Shown in pieces: positions 1 through 9,715 of a stretch of DNA of 64,000 nt (positions are counted from its first letter, which is position 1; each line of letters begins with the position of its first letter). Position numbers and translations under genes: made by a program. The notes under the pieces were generated by a model, which saw nothing but the letters and a program-made list of their open reading frames with translations, was not told the DNA's origin and ran no database searches. The DNA comes from Rhodococcus yananensis. Its GTDB lineage: Bacteria; Actinomycetota; Actinomycetes; Mycobacteriales; Mycobacteriaceae. The DNA lies in contig NZ_JAIYEP010000006.1 of the NCBI RefSeq assembly GCF_020515525.1, positions 36,118 to 100,117 on the forward strand. Direction: 5' to 3'.

Positions 1-417
1 ACACGCGACCGTTACCCGGCCGGCCGGTACCCGTCCACCTCCGGCGCGAACCGGGGCAGACGATGGGTGTTCACCGCGCTCGGCGCCGCCGCCGGGCTCG
101 TTCTCGCGTTCGTGCTGTTCCAGCAGATCGGCAACCCCGACGTGGAGTCCGAGGTGGTCGCGTTCGAGGTGATCGACGACAGCACCCTCGACCTCCAGCT
201 GAAGGTGACGCGCAAGGATCCGTCCCAGGAGGCCGTGTGCATCGTGCGGGCCCGGTCCCGGGACGGCAGCGAGACCGGTCGTCGGGAGATTCTGCTGCCG
301 CCGTCCGACAGCGCGACCGTGGTGGTCGCGTCCACCGTCAAGACGTCCCAGCGCCCCGGGATGGGCGACGTCTACGGATGCAGCTTCGAGATTCCCGATT
401 ATCTGCGGACCCCCTGA
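1..417 (+). CDS. DUF4307 domain membrane protein (5' end outside window)
   Basis: The frame is open from the first base, so the start lies upstream of the window. A GTG at 67 would fall inside the membrane segment and is unlikely to be the real start. The visible part has an arginine-rich cytoplasmic stretch (GANRGRRW), one hydrophobic segment (FTALGAAAGLVLAFVLFQQ) and about 85 residues with a single Cys pair, probably outside the membrane. This matches the small single-pass DUF4307 proteins found beside greA in mycobacteria (Rv1081c from memory). Function is unknown. It ends 214 bp before greA on the same strand. Confidence 0.8.
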   Translation, partial: TRDRYPAGRYPSTSGANRGRRWVFTALGAAAGLVLAFVLFQQIGNPDVESEVVAFEVIDDSTLDLQLKVTRKDPSQEAVCIVRARSRDGSETGRREILLPPSDSATVVVASTVKTSQRPGMGDVYGCSFEIPDYLRTP

Positions 418-455
418 TCCACCTGCGGTTTCGGCCCCTCGGGCGGCGTAGGTGC

Positions 456-461
456 TAGTAT
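456..461 (+). promoter_or_regulatory. Candidate -10 element for greA (TAGTAT)
   Basis: The hexamer TAGTAT in the context GTGCTAGTATGG fits an actinobacterial SigA -10 box. It lies 171 bp before greA, in the gap after the DUF4307 gene. No convincing -35 is visible. The call rests on sequence only. Confidence 0.4.
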
Positions 462-467
462 GGGCGG

Positions 468-498
468 ATACACGGTTCCACCCTTTGGGGCCGTGTAT
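468..498 (+). other. Stem-loop in the greA leader
   Basis: An 8-bp perfect inverted repeat (ATACACGG / CCGTGTAT) encloses a 15-nt loop just downstream of the putative -10 box. It would form at the extreme 5' end of a greA transcript starting near 467. It could be a stability or attenuation element; it matches no riboswitch class known to me. Confidence 0.35.
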
Positions 499-631
499 TG
501 CTGCATAAGAGACAGTACGGCCCCGTTCACCGCATTCCGAGGGGGGAACGATGGGGGTCGTGCTGTCGTCGTCGTTGCATTTGCGCGACTCGACCCTGGA
601 GCCGGGGGCTCCGACCCGAAGGAAGTGATCG

Positions 632-1129
632 ATGATGACCGAGACCCAGGTGACCTGGCTGACGCAGGAGTCGTACGACCGGCTCAAGGCGGAGCTGGAC
701 CAGCTCATCGCCAATCGTCCCGTCATCGCGGCCGAGATCAACGAGCGGCGAGAAGAGGGCGACCTCAAGGAGAACGGCGGATACCACGCCGCCCGCGAGG
801 AGCAGGGCCAGCAGGAGGCCCGGATCCGCCAGCTCCAGGAGCTGCTCGGCGCCGCCAAGGTCGGCGTCGCGCCCACGCAGTCCGGTGTCGCCCTGCCGGG
901 CTCGGTCGTCACGGTGTACTACGACGGGGACGACTCCGACACGGAGACCTTCCTCATCGCCACCCGCGAAGAGGGTGCACGCAACAGTGAACTCGAGACG
1001 TACTCGCCGAGTTCCCCTCTCGGCGGCGCACTCATCGACGCGAAGGTGGGCGAGACCCGCGAGTACTCGCTGCCGAACGGCAACACCATGAAGGTGACGC
1101 TGGTGAGCGCGGAGCCGTACGCGGGCTGA
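632..1129 (+). CDS. greA: Transcription elongation factor GreA
   Basis: GreA binds in the RNA polymerase secondary channel and stimulates cleavage of backtracked RNA. The 165-aa product has the standard two parts: an N-terminal coiled coil (about residues 5-78, with the tip motif [19 protein letters not shown] carrying the acidic D/E residues) and a C-terminal FKBP-like domain (about 85-163, ending in the [13 protein letters not shown] region). Length is typical. The ATG at 632 is preceded by AAGGAAG at 619-625 with good spacing; an ATG one codon later is possible. A strong hairpin follows the stop. The DUF4307-greA order is conserved in mycobacteria. Confidence 0.97.
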   Translation: MMTETQVTWLTQESYDRLKAELDQLIANRPVIAAEINERREEGDLKENGGYHAAREEQGQQEARIRQLQELLGAAKVGVAPTQSGVALPGSVVTVYYDGDDSDTETFLIATREEGARNSELETYSPSSPLGGALIDAKVGETREYSLPNGNTMKVTLVSAEPYAG

Positions 1130-1146
1130 GACGCCACCGCGAGCGA

Positions 1147-1183
1147 CGAGGACCCGGCCGGATGTGTTCCGGCCGGGTCCTCG
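1147..1183. terminator. Bidirectional terminator hairpin, greA / NlpC-P60 gene
   Basis: A perfect 16-bp inverted repeat (1147-1162 and 1168-1183) with loop TGTGT sits between the convergent greA stop and the stop of the peptidoglycan hydrolase gene. There is no U-run, as is usual in actinobacteria. Confidence 0.75.
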
Positions 1184-1208
1184 CGTGTACGACGAGTGCC
1201 GGTGACCG

Positions 1209-2552
1209 TCAGAGGATGCGTCGCGCCTTCATATCGGGGAAGACGGAGCCGACGCGGACCACGTCACCGGTGGTGGGCGCGTGCACCATCTGTCCGCCGC
1301 CGATGTAGATCGCGACGTGGCCGGGACCGCCGGCCTGCCAGTTGCCGAACAGCAGGTCGCCCGGCCTGGCCTGGTCGAGTGGGATCTCGGTACCGACGTG
1401 CCACTGGGTCTCGGACGTGCGGGGCAACGCGATTCCCGTGGCGGCGTACACCGCGTACGACGTCAGGCCGGAGCAGTCGAACCCACCACCGGACGGTCCG
1501 TGAATGTTCCCGCCACCCCACACGTACGGCAGTCCCAGGAACTTGAAGGCCAGATCGACGATCCGGTTACCGGTGTCCGCCGTCCCCAGCGCGAGCCCGA
1601 GGAAGGGCGACAGCAACCGGGAGAACGCGGCCTCCGTGGCGCGGATCTTCGCGACGTACGGCTTGGTCTGGTTCTCATAGTCCGGCAGGCCGGACGGCAT
1701 CCCGCCGGAGCGTCGGACGGCTCCGACACCGGCGTTGTAGGCGGCGATCGTCAGGTCGAGGGTGTCGCCCTGGACGAGCCCTTCCTTCTTCCACTTCTCG
1801 ATCAGCGCATAGTCGTCGCACAGCAGATTTCCGGACGCCATGACCGGGTCGGCGATGCCGAGGATGTCGGCGATGCCGTCACCGTCGGCGTCCTTTCCGT
1901 AGGCGTCCCAGGTGCCGGGCATGAACTGTCCCGGCCCCTTCGCGCCGGTCGACGACACGGGGGCCGTCGGCCCGTAGCGGAAACCGTTCTCGGCGGAGTA
2001 CAGCGCCGCGAGCACCGGTGCGGTGATGCCGTCGCAGATGTCGCCGGCCTTGCGCAGCCACGGCGCGAACACCGCGATCGCACCGATCGGCGCCAGGCCC
2101 GTGCCGGGGAGGATCGCCGGGACCGACGGCAGGGTGATTCCACCGACGTTCGCGGACGGCTGCGGTCCGTACACCGTCGCCTGCTGCGGTTGGGGCAGTC
2201 CGAACGCGTTCGGGCGGGCCGCCGGTGGGGCCACGGCGATCCCCGTGTCCGGGACGGCCTCCGGCGGCGGCCGGAGCGCCGCGACGGCGTCCTCGGGCAG
2301 ATGGGGTTCGAGCGCGGTCGCCAGCGATTCGGTGGTGTCGGCAACGGTCTGCCGCGCCGACTCCTGAACCTGCTCGGGCAGCGACGCCACCGCATCGCCG
2401 ATCTGTTGATCCACCCCCGGCGCGGACTCCTGCCACGACTCGATGACCTGGAGCGCCTGCTCTTGAATCTCTGCCGGTATGTCTGCGCCCTGCACGAGCG
2501 CACCTGCTGCCGTAGCCACTGCGACGATGACCGCAGACGGGTCCACCGACAT
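1209..2552 (-). CDS. Peptidoglycan hydrolase with lytic transglycosylase and NlpC/P60 domains
   Basis: A two-domain cell-wall enzyme of 447 aa. Residues about 1-160 are a helical, Ala/Pro-rich region. Residues about 165-315 form an SLT-type lytic transglycosylase domain, with the likely catalytic Glu in LYSAENGF, then GAKGPGQFMPGTW and the AAYNAGVGAV motif. Residues about 325-447 form an NlpC/P60 endopeptidase with Cys360 (GGFDCSG), His412 (PGHVAIYIG) and His424 (MVHAPTTG). The two activities would cut glycan strands and stem peptides. No clear signal peptide is visible; the N-terminus VAVATAAGALVQGA is only weakly hydrophobic, so the export route is unclear. ATG 2552 has GGGGG at proper spacing; a TTG two codons upstream is the alternative. 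Confidence 0.88.
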   Translation of the reverse strand: MSVDPSAVIVAVATAAGALVQGADIPAEIQEQALQVIESWQESAPGVDQQIGDAVASLPEQVQESARQTVADTTESLATALEPHLPEDAVAALRPPPEAVPDTGIAVAPPAARPNAFGLPQPQQATVYGPQPSANVGGITLPSVPAILPGTGLAPIGAIAVFAPWLRKAGDICDGITAPVLAALYSAENGFRYGPTAPVSSTGAKGPGQFMPGTWDAYGKDADGDGIADILGIADPVMASGNLLCDDYALIEKWKKEGLVQGDTLDLTIAAYNAGVGAVRRSGGMPSGLPDYENQTKPYVAKIRATEAAFSRLLSPFLGLALGTADTGNRIVDLAFKFLGLPYVWGGGNIHGPSGGGFDCSGLTSYAVYAATGIALPRTSETQWHVGTEIPLDQARPGDLLFGNWQAGGPGHVAIYIGGGQMVHAPTTGDVVRVGSVFPDMKARRIL

Positions 2553-2558
2553 ACGCAA

Positions 2559-2699
2559 CCCCCATCACTCTTCGAACGCCCTCACCGTACTTGTGATTCC
2601 AGTCACCGGTACAGCTTTACGGTACTTGATATCACATATATTTAGGAACGCGTTCTATTTTTGAGGTCGATGGGACGACAGTGGCCGATGGTTCGCGTG
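2559..2699. promoter_or_regulatory. AT-rich promoter region of the hydrolase gene
   Basis: This stretch separates the tandem minus-strand hydrolase and SEC-C genes. It is far richer in A and T than its surroundings (about 2620-2665) and holds the 10-bp palindrome GAACGCGTTC at 2646-2655 and several partial GGTAC repeats. It probably carries the promoter and perhaps an operator of the hydrolase gene. No specific regulator can be named. Confidence 0.4.
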
Positions 2700-4667
2700 T
2701 TACACATCCTCCACAGGCGGGAGTTCCACGCCGCTGAGAGCCGCCACGAGCACCACCGGATCGACGGTGTCCGCGTCGAGCAACACTGCGAGATCGTCGA
2801 CCGTCTCGTCGACGACCCCCACGACCGCCCCGGCGGCAGACCAGCGGTCGCCGATCGGAATGAATCGCGCGCACACGACGAGTCCGGTGTCGTTGCCGTC
2901 CCCGACCTCCGGCGCCGTCACCGCACGACGCTCACCACTACGCAGGTTCCGCACCGTCAGCCCCTCCCCCGGCGCGACCTCCTCGATCTCCCACAGCGAA
3001 CGACGCTCCTGCACCCAACCGGCCAGGAGCGCACGCTCGTCGTCCGGCAGGAGATGGCCGCGCCGATCGAGGAACTCGGCCTCCGCACCCGCCTCCGCCG
3101 ACACCACATCGGCGACGAGCCGATCACCGGATGCGAGCGAACCGACGTGCTCGGCATCCTCGCTGAATCCGCTGCGGATGTCGGCGAGCAGATACCTCCA
3201 CCGCACCCACTCGTACTCGTCCAGATGCTGCGCAAGCTTGACCATCAGCCACTGCGCGCGCTCGTCGAGCGAATGGTCCGCCTTCCCGAGGTGACATACC
3301 TTGTACTTGCGTCCCGACCCGCACCAGCAGCGGTCGTTGCGCCCCAGACCGGCGTGCTCCTCCGGCCGGAACCGTTCGAGCTGTTCGATCGTGTGCGCCG
3401 CCCGCGCGTCCGTCGACCGCGACAACAGCGAGAGCGCCCGAACCACGTCGCTACGGTCCGACGCGTACCGTGCCGCCGCCAGCAACGCCGGATCGAATCC
3501 GCCGTCCGCGTCCACCGCGGCACCGAACAGGGTCTCCGCCTCACCGATCCGACCGGCGGCCTCGGCCGCCGTACCCGCGATCCACGACATCGCGGCGGTC
3601 ACACGACGCGGACCGTGGTCACGAACCCACAGCGCGGCACGTTCCAGAGCGTCCGCACCGATGTTCTCGTCGAAGAGCTGATCCACCACGGTCTCGGCGA
3701 CATCCGGATCAGCGAGCTCGGCGTACAGACCGGATCTGCCCACCGCGAACCGTTCTTCGAGATCCTCGACGTCACCGTCGGCGAATGTCTCGGCCAGCGA
3801 AGCGAACGACGCCACCGCCGGCACCGCCTCGACCGGCACCCCCACCTGCTCGGCGTACGCATCGAACGCCGCGAGCATCAGATGGCCCTCGAAATCGAAA
3901 TCGGCCTCCGCCACCAGGTTTCCGGAACGCGCGAACCCCCCTTCGTGCAGCAGCTCCGTCAGCGGGAGGTGCGGGGTCGTGAACGCAGCGGGATCGTCGA
4001 CGAACAGCCCGAACAGCACCGCATCCAGACGAATCGGCTCGACACGGGACAGTTCCGCGGCGACCGCACCCGCGAACGCGGTCGACGACCCCGGTTCGCC
4101 GGCCACCGCCTCCCACGTCACCCCCTCGTCGGCACCGAACACCAGGAGATCACCGGGACCGAACCCGTCGAAGGTGCCGGGCGGGAACGCCAGCAGGTCG
4201 CCGAGCACGGAACCGTCGAGCACGACACCCCGCGCAGTGAGCTCCTCCGCATCCAGTTCCGTGTCGAGGATGTCGAAGTCCTCGTAACCCGAGGCCAACG
4301 CCAGCAGCGGCTCGATGTCCGCGATGGGCAGCGTCGCGGTCGCGATCTGTTCGGCGGTGAGACGATGGGTGAGCACCCGGCCGGCCAGCAGCACATCGAG
4401 CGCCGCGACCCGCCCGTCGGCGAGGTCGGCGATCCTCTCGTCGAGGAGTGCCCGTTCGAGTTCGGGCAACAGGTCCTCGGGGTCGCCCTCCGCCGATGGG
4501 ACCAGCTCGGCGAGACTCTCGACGTCGAGGGGCCCGCGGTCGCGCAGCACCGCGAGCATCTCCTCGACGACCGCATCGTCGGGCAGCCCGAGGTCCTCGA
4601 ACAGCCCGAGTTCGTCGGGTACTCCGGGTTCGTCGGGCAGGGAATCACGGGGCGGGAAACCGGTCAT
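2700..4667 (-). CDS. SEC-C zinc-motif protein, acidic repeat-like region
   Basis: A 655-aa acidic protein of unknown function. A SEC-C zinc-binding motif lies at about residues 441-459 (LGRNDRCWCGSGRKYKVCH, pattern CxCx8CH), a motif shared with the SecA tail and many unrelated proteins. The N-terminal 430 residues are strongly acidic and helical, with TPR-like character (AAEAAGRIGEAETLFGAAVDA). The last 200 residues form a separate beta-rich domain. No membrane segment or signal peptide is seen. ATG 4667 begins MTGFPPRD; an upstream extension would be basic and lacks a ribosome site. It ends 147 bp before the hydrolase start and may be transcribed with it. Confidence 0.7.
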   Translation of the reverse strand: MTGFPPRDSLPDEPGVPDELGLFEDLGLPDDAVVEEMLAVLRDRGPLDVESLAELVPSAEGDPEDLLPELERALLDERIADLADGRVAALDVLLAGRVLTHRLTAEQIATATLPIADIEPLLALASGYEDFDILDTELDAEELTARGVVLDGSVLGDLLAFPPGTFDGFGPGDLLVFGADEGVTWEAVAGEPGSSTAFAGAVAAELSRVEPIRLDAVLFGLFVDDPAAFTTPHLPLTELLHEGGFARSGNLVAEADFDFEGHLMLAAFDAYAEQVGVPVEAVPAVASFASLAETFADGDVEDLEERFAVGRSGLYAELADPDVAETVVDQLFDENIGADALERAALWVRDHGPRRVTAAMSWIAGTAAEAAGRIGEAETLFGAAVDADGGFDPALLAAARYASDRSDVVRALSLLSRSTDARAAHTIEQLERFRPEEHAGLGRNDRCWCGSGRKYKVCHLGKADHSLDERAQWLMVKLAQHLDEYEWVRWRYLLADIRSGFSEDAEHVGSLASGDRLVADVVSAEAGAEAEFLDRRGHLLPDDERALLAGWVQERRSLWEIEEVAPGEGLTVRNLRSGERRAVTAPEVGDGNDTGLVVCARFIPIGDRWSAAGAVVGVVDETVDDLAVLLDADTVDPVVLVAALSGVELPPVEDV

Positions 4668-4762
4668 CCCCGAATCGTACGGACACCGACAGACCTCGGT
4701 CACCCACATCCACGTGCCTCGGACCGACCTCCCGACCGAACGACTTTTCCACGGCACCGAAA

Positions 4763-4776
4763 TGAGGTGGACCTCA
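4763..4776. promoter_or_regulatory. Short inverted repeat upstream of siderophore-binding lipoprotein
   Basis: TGAGGT and ACCTCA separated by GG form a dyad in the divergent intergenic region. It contains the AGGT/ACCT half-sites of DtxR/IdeR boxes, but with a 2-nt spacer instead of 7, so it is at best an atypical iron box. Confidence 0.3.
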
Positions 4777-4807
4777 CTCGATTGCGGGACAGCTTCGCAA
4801 TCGAGTG
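4775..4807 (+). promoter_or_regulatory. 12-bp perfect inverted repeat upstream of siderophore-binding lipoprotein
   Basis: Arms CACTCGATTGCG (4775-4786) and CGCAATCGAGTG (4796-4807) enclose 9 nt. The repeat overlaps the preceding dyad by 2 bp and ends 37 bp before the TTG start. It may be an operator or a 5' leader hairpin. Confidence 0.45.
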
Positions 4808-4844
4808 GTTCCCACTCCCCACCGCTGGTTCGAGAGGTCCCCTT

Positions 4845-5852
4845 TTGTTCGCCACACGCACACGTCGCAGATTCGGAGGCGGCCTCCTCGCCGCGGTCAC
4901 GGGCGTCACGCTCGTGCTGACCGGATGCTCCTCCTCGTCGGACGAACCGTCACAGACCGACTCCCCCACCGCCGCCACCCGGACCGTCACCGACAGCTCC
5001 GGTGAGGTCGAGATTCCCGTCGACGCCGAGCGGATCGTCACCGTCCACCACATCGCGACGCAGCCCCTGATCAATCTGGGAGTCGTGCCGGTCGGTCGCG
5101 GTGCCGTCGCCGAGAACGCGGTGACGCCCGAGACCTGGCAGAAGATCGACGACGTTCCCGTCGTCTCCAACGGTGCCGAACCCGACACCGAGCAGATCGC
5201 CACCCTCGAACCCGATCTGATCATCGCCCACAACTGCATCGACGACACCGACCTCGACGCCCTGCGCGGAATCGCGCCCGTGCTCGTTCTCGACATCGCC
5301 GGGCCCGGCCGCGCCGACTGGCAGGGGCGGGTCGAACTGGTCGCGCAGGCCCTGGGACTCGAGGACACCTACCAGCAGCTGCTCGACGACTTCGACACGC
5401 GCGCCGCGTCGATCGCCGATACCCACCGCGACGTCCTCGACCGCGAAACGTTCTCCCTGATCGGTTCGTGGAACCCCGGCACGTTCAACACGTACAGCGC
5501 ACAGAGCATCTGGGGAAGCGTGTTCACCAAGGCCGGCGCGCGCATCTCCCCGGCCGAGGAGGCCGCAGCGAGCGCGGAGTCGTCGGGTGAGGCCGAGTTG
5601 AGCATCGAACAGTTGCCCACCGTGCTCGACGGCACCGTGCTGCTGCACGTCACCGACCTGCGCGGAACTCCCAACGCCGAACTCGAGGCCGTGATGGCCG
5701 AGCCGCTGTACCGGTCGGTGCCGGCGGTCACGACGGGGCTCGTGTTCCCCGGCGGCAAGGACACCGTCGGTGGTTTCGAGGATGCGAACTACAACCTCGA
5801 CGTGTTCGAAGCGGCACTGAAGGCTCTCGAGAACGAGGCACAGCCGAGCTGA
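4845..5852 (+). CDS. Iron-siderophore-type ABC transporter substrate-binding lipoprotein
   Basis: A FecB/FepB-like periplasmic-binding lipoprotein of 335 aa that would capture ferric siderophores at the cell surface. A basic N-terminus (TRTRRR) is followed by a hydrophobic core and the lipobox LVLTGCSS, so Cys is lipidated. The mature part has the class-III binding fold with VTDSSGEVEIPVDAERIV early and ATLEPDLIIAHNC in the first lobe. The chosen TTG start has GAGAGG 8-10 nt upstream; no ATG or GTG lies in a sensible position. No permease or ATPase is adjacent, so it must work with a transporter encoded elsewhere. Two inverted repeats sit in its promoter region. Confidence 0.85.
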   Translation: MFATRTRRRFGGGLLAAVTGVTLVLTGCSSSSDEPSQTDSPTAATRTVTDSSGEVEIPVDAERIVTVHHIATQPLINLGVVPVGRGAVAENAVTPETWQKIDDVPVVSNGAEPDTEQIATLEPDLIIAHNCIDDTDLDALRGIAPVLVLDIAGPGRADWQGRVELVAQALGLEDTYQQLLDDFDTRAASIADTHRDVLDRETFSLIGSWNPGTFNTYSAQSIWGSVFTKAGARISPAEEAAASAESSGEAELSIEQLPTVLDGTVLLHVTDLRGTPNAELEAVMAEPLYRSVPAVTTGLVFPGGKDTVGGFEDANYNLDVFEAALKALENEAQPS

Positions 5853-5880
5853 CGACACGGTTCCCCCGCGTCACTCCGCT

Positions 5881-5926
5881 GGTCACCCCACCCCGGTGAT
5901 CACCCCGGTGGGTCACCCCACCCCGG
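5881..5926. repeat. 16-bp direct repeat pair
   Basis: GGTCACCCCACCCCGG occurs at 5881-5896 and again at 5911-5926, 30 bp apart, with a related GGTGATCACCCCGGTG stretch between them. It abuts the long inverted repeat that follows. Confidence 0.6.
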
Positions 5927-5976
5927 AGCGAACGTACCCCTCGATCGCTTGATTCGATCGAGGGGTACGTTCGCTC
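5926..5976. repeat. 51-bp palindromic element, family A copy 1 (perfect)
   Basis: Two perfect 22-bp arms (5926-5947 and 5955-5976), beginning GAGCGAACG and ending CGTTCGCTC, enclose 7 nt. It lies between the convergent lipoprotein and metB genes, so it probably terminates both. The same 51-bp layout recurs at 42898 and 63898. Confidence 0.8.
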
Positions 5977-6043
5977 ATCACCGGTGTGTGGTCGTCACCG
6001 GGGTGTGGTCACCGGCGGACGCCGTCACCGTCGGCGTGTGGCG

Positions 6044-7195
6044 TCAGGACAGGGCCTGTTCGATGTCGGCGAGGAGATCGGCGGCGTCCTCGATACCGAC
6101 CGACAACCGCACCAGATCGTCCGGCACCTCGAGCGCCGAACCGGCCGTCGATGCGTGCGTCATCGCACCGGGATGCTCGATGAGCGATTCGACGCCGCCG
6201 AGCGACTCCGCGAGAGTGAAGATCTCGGTGCGCTTGCAGAAGTCGAGCGCCGCCTGCCGGCCACCGGCCAGCCGCACCGAGATCATGCCACCGAACCGGC
6301 GCATCTGCTTCGCCGCGTACTCGTGACCCGGATGCGACTCGAGACCCGGGTACAGGACGTGGGTGACGGCCTCGTGTCGCGACAGCGCGTCGACGATCTT
6401 CTCGGCGTTGTCGCAGTGCCGTTCCATCCGCACGGCGAGGGTCTTGATGCCGCGCAGAGTCAGGAACGCATCGAACGGGCCGGGCACCGCACCCGCACCG
6501 TTCTGCAGGAAAGCGAACGCGGTGTCGAGTTCCTCGTCGTTCGTCACCAACGCACCGCCGACGACGTCGGAGTGTCCGCCGATGTACTTGGTCGTCGAGT
6601 GCAGCGCGACGTCCGCTCCCAACGACAGCGGCTGCTGCAGGTAGGGCGACGCGAACGTGTTGTCGACGACGAGTTTCGCGCCGCCACCGTGCGCGACCTC
6701 GGCGAGCGCGGCGATGTCACCGATGTTCAGCAGCGGGTTCGTCGGAGTCTCGACCCACACCAGTTTGGTTTCAGGACGCAACGCGGCACGCACGGCGTCC
6801 GTGTCGTTGACGGGTGCCGGCGTGTACTCGATGCCCCACTGGGTGAACACCTTGTCGATCAACCGGAACGTTCCGCCGTAGGCGTCGTCGGGGATGACGA
6901 GGTGGTCGCCGGGGCGCAGCACCGAACGCAGCAGGCAGTCGGTGGCCGCCATGCCGGACCCGAACGCGCGACCGTAGGTTCCACCTTCGAGCGCCGCGAG
7001 GTTCGCTTCGAGGGGGCGGCGGGTGGGGTTGCCGGTGCGCGCGTACTCGAAACCGTTCCGCATCTCGCCGACGCCGTCCTGCGCGAACGTCGACGACGCG
7101 TAGATGGGCACGTTGACGGCACCGGTCTGCGGGTCGGGTTCGAAGCCGGCGTGGATGGCGCGGGTGGAGAAACCGTGTCGGGTGTTGTCTGTCAT
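6044..7195 (-). CDS. metB: Cystathionine gamma-synthase (or gamma-lyase)
   Basis: A PLP enzyme of the Cys/Met-metabolism family, 383 aa. MetB joins O-acylhomoserine and cysteine into cystathionine; close paralogues cleave cystathionine. Seen: YARTGNPTRRPLE (cofactor-contact Tyr/Arg), the PLP lysine at about residue 203 in HSTTKYIGGHS, and the C-terminal GIEDAADLLADIEQAL. Length is typical. It starts 12 bp after the cbs stop, so the two form an operon linking methionine and cysteine via cystathionine. Whether synthase or lyase activity dominates cannot be told from sequence; metB follows the mycobacterial name for this locus. Confidence 0.93.
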   Translation of the reverse strand: MTDNTRHGFSTRAIHAGFEPDPQTGAVNVPIYASSTFAQDGVGEMRNGFEYARTGNPTRRPLEANLAALEGGTYGRAFGSGMAATDCLLRSVLRPGDHLVIPDDAYGGTFRLIDKVFTQWGIEYTPAPVNDTDAVRAALRPETKLVWVETPTNPLLNIGDIAALAEVAHGGGAKLVVDNTFASPYLQQPLSLGADVALHSTTKYIGGHSDVVGGALVTNDEELDTAFAFLQNGAGAVPGPFDAFLTLRGIKTLAVRMERHCDNAEKIVDALSRHEAVTHVLYPGLESHPGHEYAAKQMRRFGGMISVRLAGGRQAALDFCKRTEIFTLAESLGGVESLIEHPGAMTHASTAGSALEVPDDLVRLSVGIEDAADLLADIEQALS

Positions 7196-7207
7196 GGATT
7201 CGGTGTC

Positions 7208-8593
<1,386 letters not shown>

Positions 8594-8670
8594 ACATCCA
8601 TGTTCTCATTCCCGGCGCGTGCCGACCGCTCCACCCGTCCCGGCCACGATCGGCACCCCCGGAAACGACG

Positions 8671-8722
8671 CTACCCGTGCGCACTTCTGGTAGTGGGAAC
8701 TACCGGAAGTGCGCACGGGTAG
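8671..8722. repeat. 52-bp palindromic element, family B copy 1
   Basis: Arms of 24 nt (8671-8694 and 8699-8722) pair with one mismatch around a 4-nt loop. The outer core is ACCCGTGCGCACTTC. It lies 22 bp after the Bax-inhibitor gene stop on the minus strand, so it is a likely terminator. Related copies are at 35306 and 52573. Confidence 0.75.
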
Positions 8723-8743
8723 GGGTGGGACGTGCGCCGGAGG

Positions 8744-9604
8744 CTAGTCGCTCTGGAAGTAGCTGAGCAGGCGCAGGATCTCGACGTACAGCCAGACCAG
8801 GGTGACGGTCAGGCCGAGCGCGACACCCCAGGCCGCCTTCTCGGGGGCGCGAGCACGGATCAGCTGATCGGCGGAATCGAAGTCCAGCAGGAAGCTGAAC
8901 GCGGCGATGCCGATGCACACGAGGCTGAAGATGATCGCGATCGGTCCACCGTCACGCAGTCCGAATCCACCGTCGATGAAGAAACCGGCGATCAGGTTGC
9001 CCAGCGCGAGGACCAGCACACCGACGAGCGCGCCGATGATCATGCGGGTCAGTCGCGGGGTGACGCGGATCGCACCGGTGCGGTACACGACGAGCATGCC
9101 GAAGAACACACCGAACGTGCCGAGCACGGCCTGCGCGATCAGCGTCGCACCACCGGCCCCGCCGAACGAGATGTCGGTGAACATGAACGACAACGCGCCG
9201 AGGAAGACACCTTCGGCGACGGCGTAGGCGAGGACGATGGCCGGGTTGTCCATCTTGCGCCCGAAGGTCGCGAAGAGCACCAGCCCGAAGCCGATGAGAC
9301 CGCCACCGATGACGAACGGGGCCGCCAGAGCGATATTGGAGTTGACGAGGACGTAGGAGATCAACGCCGACACCGCCAGCACACCGAGCGTGATGCCGGT
9401 CTTGGTGACGACGTCGTCGATGGTCATCGTCCGCTGATCGGTGGGGTGTGCCCACTGATCCGCGGGAGCGTACTGAGGTTGGCCGAATTGCTGGGTGACC
9501 TGTGCGGCGCCCGCGCTCGCGGAGCCGAATGTGGCGTATCCGCCGCCCTCTTGCTTGGGCAGGTTGCGGAACACCGGGTTGCTGGTGGTGCGCACCGTGC
9601 TCAT
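8744..9604 (-). CDS. Bax inhibitor-1/YccA family membrane protein
   Basis: A 286-aa integral membrane protein. About 75 polar N-terminal residues (NPVFRNLPKQEGGGYATFG, then Gln/Pro-rich) precede seven hydrophobic segments ending in VWLYVEILRLLSYFQSD. That last motif and the MTIDDVVTKTGITLGVLAVS start of the first segment are typical of the actinobacterial Bax1-I family (often DUF4870-like in name). Relatives act as pH-sensitive Ca2+ leak channels; the role here is not known. ATG 9604 has AGAAGGG directly upstream. It is monocistronic, with a family-B hairpin after the stop. Confidence 0.9.
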   Translation of the reverse strand: MSTVRTTSNPVFRNLPKQEGGGYATFGSASAGAAQVTQQFGQPQYAPADQWAHPTDQRTMTIDDVVTKTGITLGVLAVSALISYVLVNSNIALAAPFVIGGGLIGFGLVLFATFGRKMDNPAIVLAYAVAEGVFLGALSFMFTDISFGGAGGATLIAQAVLGTFGVFFGMLVVYRTGAIRVTPRLTRMIIGALVGVLVLALGNLIAGFFIDGGFGLRDGGPIAIIFSLVCIGIAAFSFLLDFDSADQLIRARAPEKAAWGVALGLTVTLVWLYVEILRLLSYFQSD

Positions 9605-9715
9605 CCCTTCTGATGGTCGCTACTGTCCGTTCAACGAGGCAGCCGCTGCGAGAGTTCCCGCCGCGGGGCAGACCGTCTCTGGGGCCGCCCGTGCAGACCC
9701 CGGACAAACCGGACT

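Noticed and set aside
503..516. The stretch ATAAGAGACAG resembles the end of a Tn5/Nextera mosaic end, hinting at adapter contamination.
   Set aside because: Only 11 of the 19 bases match, the flanks continue as ordinary intergenic sequence, and the region reads smoothly into greA.
1281..2645. A 450-codon open frame antisense to the transglycosylase/NlpC gene.
   Set aside because: No domain or ribosome site; the minus-strand gene has catalytic motifs.
2646..2655. GAACGCGTTC considered as a LexA (SOS) box.
   Set aside because: The actinobacterial LexA box needs GAAC and GTTC separated by four bases; here the halves are two bases apart.
4763..4776. Considered calling a confirmed IdeR/DtxR iron box.
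   Set aside because: Half-sites match but the spacer is 2 nt instead of 7; kept only as a weak candidate.
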